Assembly (NCBI GenBank): GCA_021234155.1
Contig: JAJEKV010000102.1
Location: forward strand, 3,490,449-3,554,448
Origin: Isoetes taiwanensis
Lineage: Eukaryota; Streptophyta; Lycopodiopsida; Isoetales; Isoetaceae
Direction: 5' to 3'
Length of the DNA: 64,000 bases
Shown: positions 11,064 through 18,459 of the stretch, piece by piece
Position numbering within the stretch: the first letter of the stretch is position 1
How the letters are laid out: each line of letters starts with the position of its first letter
The notes under the pieces: model-generated
What the model saw: only the letters and a program-made list of their open reading frames with translations
The model's database searches: none
What the model was told of the DNA's origin: nothing
Translations under genes and position numbers: made by a program

Positions 11064-13591
11064 CTAGTTCCCTTTGTCTCTGATAATATTATGTAAGTTA
11101 ACCATCATCACACATAAGCACAATTTCATTATTTTTGTACAAAACACTGAATTTATGGACCATTTTTGGAGACCTACTTCAATAACAATTTTTCCCACAC
11201 TAACAAGCATCACCCGGTGAGTCGTTTGATATGCTTCCGCAAAGCAGAACGCTGGAATCTTGATAGTGTTGGGGATCTTCTTCCTGTTCGATGGAGACCA
11301 AGCAAAGTCGATTGTCTCCAACTCAATGCGATCACTAGCAGTAGTTGGCCTCCATCTTTTCTTCCAACAGTTTACATAATTGGCCGGGTACACCTGGTTC
11401 CTTACGGGGACAGGCTCCCACCAAGTGACTTTATCTTGTCTCAAAGTTCTCCTTCTTATCATCCATTTGGGGCTCCTCCGTGGCATACCCTACCCATGTG
11501 GGACACAACACGTCATCAGGACGTGCCATAATGAACATACCTTTCTTCACGTCCTTGAATGGATTGAATTCTGGTATGGGTTTATCCTTCAATGGTCCCA
11601 CGTATGGAGGAGCGATGCTTTGCAATTGGTCTGCGATAAACCATTTCTGAAGCCGAACTCCTTCTTGCCCGTGCATGGCCGGAAGTCCTCATAACTCCCT
11701 TCCGTGCACGAAATCTTCCCTAGCTCCCGTAAAAGACCCATCCAATACTCAATGGTAGCCGTGAATTGTCTTGAAATAGTTGGCTCATTTCCGGTGCCCT
11801 TCTTGCTTGTGGATATTGCAACCCAATGAAGGATGTGCTTGTGGATGCCGCAAGCGAATCGGCCAAGGTCCTTAATTTGTTGCCTTTGGTTTAAGCGGCT
11901 TAGGGTGTTCCTCACAGGCATCATGGGCTTCCCCGCCTTCCCCTTCCTTCCACATTTTTATACCGCCTGTAGGCAGCCAATCCAAGAAGCAAGGACGGGT
12001 TTTGTAATACATGACAGGCCACTCTCCATTCATTGCAAATTTGAATGTCAGGGGGGTGGTGTGGCCAGTCAATCTATCATCGCCATCGGGTATGTACCCT
12101 TCTATAAACCCCTTCCAATCTGGCACTTTATCAACAATGTATGGTACAGGTGCATTTAGATTGCATGTGTGGAACTCATATAACAATTCGGGCATGGTCA
12201 GCACCTCGGCCTTCTTTAGAGTGGAGGAGAAGTTGCCAAACATAGCATCAATGTCTTCATGTGTATGTCCAGGCATCATGAAACCCAACTCTATCTCCTC
12301 GAACACACCAAGATATACTAGGTATGAAAGATACGAGAAAACATACCTGTTTTTGTTTTGACCCGAAGCATTGTCCAGTTGCAGCAACAATGTTCGGGGG
12401 AGGGGCTTGAAAGAAGGTCCTTCTCGTGCAGGCAAGCTTGCAGGGATGTTGCTATTGGTGAGTGCCAATTTCGATTTGAGTGCCGCATTATTACGCAAGG
12501 AAGTCACCCAAGCTGGAGCTGATGTTTCCGGCATTGAAAGATGGCCTCCAGGATACTCATGAACCATCTCAAGCCTTCTCAAGATGCTATTCAAAGAACC
12601 CACATGGAAGTTCGAGTCGTCTGGCCATAGATCCAAAGCAAAGTTTCCATAGCTTCCTCTCCCATGACCATGAGTAAGAGCACCCGTCAATGATGTTTTC
12701 AGTTTATCCAGTCTCCAAAGTGACTTCACCGATTGCTGCAATTTTGGAATCATTGTCTTAGCCTGGTCCATCTTATCATGAATTATACAAACATAGTCTT
12801 TGGGATGCCTATGGGACAATAATCTCCACGACCAATACTGGGTACGACAAGAGGCTTGCTCCAATCAGTGCTCTTCTCTCGGTCATGCAATATCCGGCTC
12901 TTTTCCTCATCCTTTGTCTTCAACAGCGGTTTTAGAAATGACCTCGCATGTATCACATTTAGAGAACGGAATTTTTTTGGCGATACTGACATCCATAAAG
13001 CTCCTTTTCCAAGTTCTATGAAATCCCGCTGGCGAGACTTTCTTGCCTGTCAGTGCCATAACTTCTACATTCACCTCTTCGAGGATGCTTGTTTTTGTAA
13101 ACATTGCAGGCAACTTCCTAATGTTTTCCCCGGATGCCATCTTCATTCCTCCGACTACGGTGAGGCAAGGATTCGCAATTCTCCCTTACAAACAAGGAGA
13201 AAACAGCCTTCGGATGCTAAGGTGGATGCCGCGAGGCTTCATATTGCCCACGGTTCAGGTGCTTCGCTTTGCGAGCACCCTCGATGTATTGTGCTTTCCA
13301 TTTCAGATACCCTGACTTTGAGATTCCCAGGCCAAGGTACCAGGCTCTCTCACATACTGGCCTCCCATGCAACACCAAACGTTCCACTCGACGGCCTTTC
13401 ATGTTGTTCCCAAGCATGTCATACACAAATGTCACCCTGTCGCTAGACTTCATTGCATAGAACTCCTTGCGCATGTCGATGACCTGATTCTGTGAGAACT
13501 TTGCACAACATCTGTGTTTGCAACACAATGTCGCTCGATATTTCAAAACAGCCTCCCTAGAGCTAAGGCGTTCAATCTTCGATTGTTTCAA
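11064..13591 (-). pseudogene. DUF7869-type (DDE/RNase H-like) transposon protein, fragmented
   Basis: Read on the minus strand, consecutive ORFs (13591-13217, 13146-12907, 12992-12783, 12864-11872, 11924-11589, 11676-11431, 11486-11064) form one protein-like series interrupted by frame changes. The N-terminal part has a CCKHRCCAKF cysteine cluster and GRPVCERAWYLGLGISKSGY, typical of the front of these proteins, then FSKCDTC. The 330-residue core (12864-11872) has IHDKMDQAKT, LLQLDNASGQNKNRYVF and MPGHTHEDIDAMFGNFS. The conserved Asp of the first two and the GHTHEDID block of the third are the features that mark DUF7869, a family with an RNase H-like fold found in many eukaryotic mobile elements. 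The C-terminal part includes KVTWWEPVPV. The frame changes could be decay, short introns or assembly indels. It runs divergently from the gene starting near 15.9 kb. The family call is firm; activity is unknown. Confidence 0.8.
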
Positions 13592-13652
13592 TACCCGCCT
13601 ACGCTGTCGGGAGTGGAAAGTGTACTTGCGCCTCTCGAAATTTGGATGCTTC

Positions 13653-14306
13653 TCAATAACGAGCTGCCTTGACTTGATCTTTGGTATCTGCTTGCTCGGT
13701 TGGCTTGGCAGACAAGATCTCAGACACCTTCACACCATCCACTGTAACATATTCAGTACTCCACCTTACAAGCATACCTGCTTTTGGTACCTGTAAACAA
13801 GCTTGACAACGGAAATTCACTTCAGCAGGAATTGGGTAACCTTCCACAATTGTCACTCCAATGCATTTCAATCCTAAGAACTGGTCGCATACTGCATCAT
13901 CTGGGCCTGTAAAGGATATGAACCCCTTTCCCGCGGGAATGGAGTCGCAAGAGTGCCATATTTCACAGTCCTTCTCCAGTAATGTGTATCTGTTCTGGGG
14001 GATAGGTTCCATAGTAGATTCCACTCTCTGTTTTTTGGAGGTGGACCCGACATCCTCTACATTGGATTCACGCACGTCTTCCTCTCTCCAAAGAATGAAG
14101 GATCCTTTGGCTTCTCCTATAGTTTCTGCATCTGGAGTGGGCCATGGAAGGGCGTGGCACTCCTCAAAAACCTCTTGAACACCCACACTTACAGCTCCAG
14201 CGGGGATGGTTCTGAAATGGCACTGCTTCGAGTCTCCAGCAAATCCTTTGGCAATGGGACGACCATCCTTGAAGATGTACACTTCCCCGCTGAAGAGAGT
14301 TGTCAA
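13653..14306 (-). CDS. DUF8039-like N-terminal protein of the same element
   Basis: This 217-residue ORF has VYIFKDGRPIAKGFAG, then IPAGAVSVGVQEVFEECHA, LPWPTPDAETIGEAKGSF and ILWREED. That series (short beta-rich stretch, V-x-V, P-x-P, ETxGxAxGSFxxW) resembles the DUF8039 module found in plant transposon proteins. A polar linker with KKQRVE (possible NLS) follows, then a second half with FISFTGPDDAVCDQFLGLKC. It lies 62 bp upstream of the DUF7869-type series on the same strand and in a different frame, so it may be the first exon(s) of that gene or a separate small gene. Its start at 14306 abuts the palindrome repeats at 14.36-14.89 kb, which would then be promoter-proximal. The DUF8039 assignment is from pattern only. 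Confidence 0.5.
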   Translation of the reverse strand: MTTLFSGEVYIFKDGRPIAKGFAGDSKQCHFRTIPAGAVSVGVQEVFEECHALPWPTPDAETIGEAKGSFILWREEDVRESNVEDVGSTSKKQRVESTMEPIPQNRYTLLEKDCEIWHSCDSIPAGKGFISFTGPDDAVCDQFLGLKCIGVTIVEGYPIPAEVNFRCQACLQVPKAGMLVRWSTEYVTVDGVKVSEILSAKPTEQADTKDQVKAARY

Positions 14307-14359
14307 AAATGGTGCCGACTATTTAGAGAAGAACGTAGCCTCTCGATTCTTGCCCGTCG

Positions 14360-14890
14360 TGAGAATTGGGCGACGTCGCCAGTTGGTTTTCAAACATCGC
14401 TACCGGGCTATTGGGAAAAAAATCGTCGCCCAATTTACATGGCAAATGTACCAGCTTTGGATTCCAAAGACAACGGGCAAAAGCACACCGGCCCGCGAAA
14501 TTGGGCGCCGTCCATTGGTTTTCAAACATCGCGCGCTTTGGGCTATTGGGAAAAGTAAACTGGGCGCCCGCCCAATTTACATGGCAAATGTACCAGCTTT
14601 GGATTCCAAAGACAACGCAAAGCACATCGGGTCAGCAGTGAAATTGGGCGCCCAATTTGTCCCACTTCCCTGCGACGCGGAGAATATATCATGTGTCACC
14701 CGAATGGATGCCCCCGCGTGGTGGTGGTGGTCGGCAAAGTGGGCGGCCGCCAGTTTGTATTCCAAAGAAATGTGCCAGCTTTTGGATTCCAAAAGACAAT
14801 GGCCAAAGCACATCGGCCCGCGATGAAATTGGGCGCCCAATTTGTCCCATTTCTGCGTGAGAAGACATCATGGGTCACCCGAAATGGATG
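14360..14890. repeat. Tandem repeats carrying AAATTGGGCGCCCAATTT palindromes
   Basis: Units of roughly 140-185 bp repeat: the phrase GTACCAGCTTTGGATTCCAA occurs near 14448 and 14590 with a variant near 14775, and AAGCACATCGG with GATGCCCC recurs. Perfect 18 bp palindromes AAATTGGGCGCCCAATTT lie at 14641-14658 and 14826-14843. A split version lies at about 14555-14580, and half or imperfect versions near 14370, 14430 and 14500. The block sits just upstream of the minus-strand gene and within the divergent control region. ORFs on both strands here (for example 14206-14826) are repeat by-products. Confidence 0.85.
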
Positions 14891-15359
14891 CCCCATGGGA
14901 AGGAATACATGACCACACAATGTTCGGGTTGTCGCTACAATTAGACCGGTTTGTTTCTATAGGGCTACACAAAAATGGTTGGCTACACAAAACGGCTACT
15001 TGGCTCCCAAAGAGTCGACCTTCATTTGTATGAGAACTTGCATGGATCCCCAAGATGTAATCATAAAAGGATTGAATTGGCAGGCCATGCAGAGGGCGGT
15101 GTTGTTTAAGGGAGCACTCTTGGTCTAACAAACTAGTAAGGATAGGACGTAAATTGAAATACTGGTGCTCATGTCGGTAAAAACATCTTCCAAAAAAATG
15201 TTTCATAAGTTGTGACTTGATTTGAAACTAGAGAAACAATGCCAAAATCACCGCATCTACCATATTTAAGAAAAATTACCTTGGGAGTCACTTGCTCCAT
15301 TTTAAGTTCTCTGATATACTTGGGTAGGCTACCAAGAGAGAAGGTTTCAAAACGTAATC

Positions 15360-15600
15360 ATAATAAACATAAATGGGGGAACTTCGAGATCTGAATTTGA
15401 ATTTATATGGAAATTCAAATTTGGAATTCAAATTCTCCCCCATTTGCATGCATTTAATGCCCGCAAACTTCATTGATGTTATTTGGGACACGTGCGCGAT
15501 GTCATTATATCTAGCGCACGTGTGTATTTTCAAATACTTTGAAATTTCAAATTTGAATTGTGGACCCCCGGCGGGACAACACCCCTTTATTACTTTCAAA
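15360..15600. other. AT-rich self-complementary control region
   Basis: Around the G-box hairpin, strings such as GGAAATTCAAATTTGGAATT and GAAATTTCAAATTTGAATTG are mutually complementary, so the stretch can fold on itself. No gene is supported. The ORFs at 15288-15599 (minus) and 15373-15660 (plus) come from this low-complexity sequence. Confidence 0.4.
15488..15523. promoter_or_regulatory. G-box hairpin in the divergent intergenic region
   Basis: A 10 bp perfect inverted repeat, ACACGTGCGC with GCGCACGTGT and a 16 nt spacer, places a CACGTG G-box on each arm. CACGTG is a known bZIP/bHLH target in plants. Here it lies between the minus-strand DUF7869-type gene and the plus-strand H3-like/ParB gene, about 280 bp upstream of a TATA box. 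The sequence is clear; regulatory use is inferred. Confidence 0.5.
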
Positions 15601-15770
15601 CACGGCTTGCCATGTGGCGCCCACGTATTGGTGGAGTCCAGTTGCCGGTGGCGCTTATGATTCCGCTCATTAATAACGGCGCCTGCCCATTATTTATGGA
15701 CTACAACGGTCCATTATAAAGGGAATTTGACACTTGTCCTCATACGGTGCAACCTCGGTGCATGCCTGCC

Positions 15771-15780
15771 TTATATAAGT
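15771..15780 (+). promoter_or_regulatory. TATA box for the plus-strand gene
   Basis: TTATATAAGT lies 130 bp upstream of the ATG at 15902 and follows a GC-richer stretch. It is the best core-promoter candidate for the plus-strand transcript that includes the H3-like ORF. Confidence 0.45.
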
Positions 15781-15901
15781 ATAGTTTATTCTGAACAGAC
15801 GCATTTTTAACAGTCTGAACTTCCGCTCGGGAAACAGGCGCTTCGTTGTCACCATATCTTAGGACAAGGCGCCCTTCCACATCTTCACGACACGCCTTCT
15901 G

Positions 15902-15932
15902 ATGGATAGTCGTCCTACGAAAGGAAGCAAAG
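15902..15932 (+). CDS. Possible first exon (MDSRPTKGSK) of the plus-strand gene
   Basis: ATG at 15902 opens ten codons (MDSRPTKGSK) and the first base of the next, then a good donor AAAG|GTAATG at 15933. An acceptor TGCAATGCAG|GA at 16838/16839 would restore the same frame and join GGA-GCA-ATG to the H3-like motif, giving MDSRPTKGSKGAMARTKQTA. If used, the H3-like motif becomes internal, with its Ala at residue 14. If translation starts at 16844, or another leader exon is used, the motif is N-terminal. Matching phase and consensus splice sites support the exon; no transcript evidence is available. Confidence 0.4.
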
Positions 15933-16265
15933 GTAATGCTTCCATCACTGCCGGGTTCCTGTCACTGTCGATGTATTCTTTAATAATACTTCCGAGGACA
16001 CTGTTTTTATTTATTCTGTCCAAACACCTATTCTATCTTCCTCTTCATTCTGGGTCTGTCATACAGTTACTTCCTTCTAATGAACTTCATCATACAACTT
16101 TTGTCATCTGATTACTTAGTATAATGAACTGTTTTTCCTTCTAATCCCTCTCTATTCTTTCCTTCTCATCCACCTACTCAACTATTTGAGCAGGTCGTGT
16201 GCCACCTCCATAGTCGTTGGTTTCAACATGTAATGTGCCTGATAGTCCATCCACCTAACCTAACA

Positions 16266-16740
16266 GGTGTTTTGGTAGTTAGCCGAAATCTCACCTCTCT
16301 TCCCGCTCTGCAAAACGGGCGCCCGCCCTATTTGACACAAATCTTAGCGGGTCACGATCCTGTGAGGTTAGTGGCAAGGCATTTCATTGTGAAATTGGGC
16401 GGACGCCCAATTTCACAATGACATGCCTTTCCCCTGCCGCCCCCCTCAACCATTCCAATGTACTTCAAGACAACTACAGCCGTTGCTCAAATCGTTGTGA
16501 ACCAGGTTTTGGTAGTTAGCCGAAGATCTCACCTTTCTTCCCGCTCTGCAAAACGGGCGCCCGCCCTATTTGACACAGCTCTTAGCGGGTCACGATCCTG
16601 TGAGGTTAGTGGCAAGGCATTTCATTGTGAAATTGGGCGGACGCCCAATTTCACAATGACATGCCTTTCCCCTGCCGGCCCCCTCAACCATTCCAATTGT
16701 ATGCCCATGGGTTCTTGGACATCTTCCGCCCCCTTTTCAA
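16266..16740 (+). repeat. Direct repeat (period 237 bp) with hairpins and a gene fragment
   Basis: A ~196 bp unit at 16266-16461 recurs at 16503-16699. Each copy holds GGGCGCCCGCCC (16317-16328 and 16555-16566) and a long hairpin (16376-16429 and 16614-16667) with 25 bp arms, one mismatch and a GGAC loop. Between the copies, 16473-16506 matches 18169-18202 of the ParB-like ORF in 33 of 34 bases, so a piece of the coding region was copied upstream. A further palindrome, AAATTGGGCG-CC-CGCCCAATTT, lies at 16739-16760. The whole block would be intronic or 5' UTR. The ORF at 16458-16958 is not a separate gene. Confidence 0.85.
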
Positions 16741-16843
16741 ATTGGGCGCCCGCCCAATTTACTATAAAACTGTCTGTCAAATTATACTTCATGGTACTTT
16801 CAGTAAGCAGTACTTATTTCTTGTTTGATGCAATGCAGGAGCA

Positions 16844-17683
16844 ATGGCAAGAACAAAACAGACTGCTCGCATGCCCGGCTATGGTCCTGGGATACCGCAG
16901 GCTATTGCTGCTGCGAAAGAGACAGAACAGGAATGTACATTCCAAGGGATTGAAGTAGTTCCAGAGGAAATCACTTCTGTTGCTGACCAATACACGTGGT
17001 GCATTGAAATAGGAAACGTGAATCCTAAGTCGAGCACAAACCATCTCAAGGATTTATGTCTATACTTTGCCGTGCCAGGAACAAAAAAGACAAGCAATGC
17101 TGGGATAGCAATTGATATGCTGGTAAGCGCAGAAGTACCCGGCGAGTTAGAAGTTTACGTGGAGGACGTATTGGACAAGTGCTTCCGTGCATTCAGGCTG
17201 CCACTTGCCAATTATGACCCCCAACTCATGTCAGCAAGCATTACCGAAAATCAAAACTCCTGCGCCGCAAAGGGTTGGCAGCTCGACTCATACGAGAGCT
17301 TGGAAAGATCTGGGATTAGGAAGCGTGGAGATGTTATAGACGGCTTCTACACAGTCAGGCAGTGGATTCTTGATCACAAGCAGACCAGGTCGAAGGGCTT
17401 GTATACAGAATATCATGGGAAGGCCCAGCCAAAAGTGTACGACACGGCCTGGTTGAGGTCTCGATATGGAGTTCCGAAAAGGGGAGAAGCAGAAAAAAGT
17501 GCAGAAAAGTCTAAGCACGTAGCAGTTGACAAGGTCACTGTTGCAAAGAAGAAGAGATCATCTTTGACATCAAACCCCAAAGACGGACGCCCGGTTGTTC
17601 TTGGAGGTATGGAAAAAGACCAAGACACTCTAATCCGAGCAATAGTCGCGGAGAATCTTGAACATTCTCACATCTTCTATTGA
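16844..17683 (+). CDS. Protein starting with a histone H3 tail-like motif
   Basis: This 279-residue ORF starts ATG-GCA-AGA-ACA-AAA-CAG-ACT-GCT-CGC, which reads MARTKQTAR, identical to the first nine residues of histone H3 including the initiator Met. The next residues (MPGYGPGIPQAIAAAK) are not H3; the residue aligned with Lys9 is Met. The rest shows no histone fold: an acidic region (ECTFQGIEVVPEE), LKDLCLYFAVPG near residue 70, a middle part with GDVIDGFYTVRQWILDHK, and a Lys-rich end (VAKKKRS, possible NLS). It stops with TGA at 17681-17683 and overlaps, in another frame, the ORF with the ParB-like domain, so both probably form one protein through a frame change, short intron or sequence error. 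Upstream TTGATGCAATGCAG is a likely 3' splice site. No family is recognised for the body. The motif match is direct sequence; chromatin mimicry is inference. Confidence 0.75.
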   Translation: MARTKQTARMPGYGPGIPQAIAAAKETEQECTFQGIEVVPEEITSVADQYTWCIEIGNVNPKSSTNHLKDLCLYFAVPGTKKTSNAGIAIDMLVSAEVPGELEVYVEDVLDKCFRAFRLPLANYDPQLMSASITENQNSCAAKGWQLDSYESLERSGIRKRGDVIDGFYTVRQWILDHKQTRSKGLYTEYHGKAQPKVYDTAWLRSRYGVPKRGEAEKSAEKSKHVAVDKVTVAKKKRSSLTSNPKDGRPVVLGGMEKDQDTLIRAIVAENLEHSHIFY

Positions 17684-18459
17684 TCAAGAAAAAAAGAGCA
17701 GAAGAACAAGTAGGCACCTCCTCTAAGAAACCAAGACGTCCCACTCCGCCTCAGAGTCCATCTGGGACAAGCGAGGACAGTCAAACACATAGCGATAGTG
17801 AAGAAGGGGGATCATTGCCAATGGTACAATATACAGCCTCTACTGGGGAGTTAACACAGGAAAGTAGGCGTGAATTATCTCAGAGCGCCATGTTGAGCAT
17901 CAAGCATAGGGAGAGGATTTATCCACTTGGTGTTGGGTTCGAAATTGACGTCGACATATTCAAGATGCATCAAGCCCCTGCAAACATGACTTGCAGGGTC
18001 ATCAGTGCAGAACATGTGGATACCCTTTACGAATCTTTCATAACTATGCAGATGCATCCACCATGTGCAGATGTCGTTCCATTTGACCCGTCGACAGGGC
18101 GTGCTATTAAATGGAAGAGAGAAAGTGATTTGGACAACGCGGAATTCTGGATCGTGAATGGAAATCACACTACAGCCGTTGCTCAAATCCTTGTGAACCA
18201 GGCTTTGGAATGGCCCCCAGAGAGGAAGCATTTGAAAGATTTGATTTTTTCTTTTATGCAAAGAGAAAGTGTAGTTATGCTGGCCGGAAACCTAACTCCA
18301 ACGGAATATGTTAAGGTCAGCCAGGAAACAAATGATATCATAGTGAAGACAATCCATGCAGCTGTCTTTTTCGAGGAGGTTCAGCAACTTCGCAATCAGT
18401 GGGAACTGTATGGCAAGCCGAAGAAAGGAAAGCGTGGTCAGTCAACCGAAGGGGCTTAA
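17680..18459 (+). CDS. ParB/sulfiredoxin-like domain protein, continuation of the H3-like ORF
   Basis: The frame is open from 17662 and overlaps the preceding ORF's stop. It begins with a basic, Ser/Pro-rich linker (KKPRRPTPPQSPSGTSEDS; KKPRR is a possible NLS). Then come MTCRVISAEHVDTLYESF (ParB-like front helix), CADVVPFDPS, and the best motif, FWIVNGNHTTAVAQILVNQ, which resembles the G-x-H-R/T...A core of ParB/sulfiredoxin folds. A helical region (LTPTEYVKVSQETNDIIVK) and a basic end (GKPKKGKRGQ) follow. In bacteria and phages such domains are often joined to DNA methyltransferases; here a methyltransferase-like segment lies downstream on the same strand at 21.2-22.4 kb. The stop TAA at 18457-18459 lies exactly at the edge of a TIR-bounded insertion, so the original gene may have continued across it. 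The domain call is by motif only. Confidence 0.55.
   Translation: MIKKKRAEEQVGTSSKKPRRPTPPQSPSGTSEDSQTHSDSEEGGSLPMVQYTASTGELTQESRRELSQSAMLSIKHRERIYPLGVGFEIDVDIFKMHQAPANMTCRVISAEHVDTLYESFITMQMHPPCADVVPFDPSTGRAIKWKRESDLDNAEFWIVNGNHTTAVAQILVNQALEWPPERKHLKDLIFSFMQRESVVMLAGNLTPTEYVKVSQETNDIIVKTIHAAVFFEEVQQLRNQWELYGKPKKGKRGQSTEGA

Noticed and set aside
14206-14912. Several overlapping ORFs up to 206 residues
   Set aside because: All lie in tandem palindromic repeats and read in both strands; no domain is visible.
15902-16111. Independent 69-residue gene
   Set aside because: After ten codons it runs through a consensus donor into intron-like sequence; it is better read as a first exon.
16844-17683. 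A true histone H3 gene
   Set aside because: Only the first nine residues match; there is no histone fold, and the body is acidic and unrelated.
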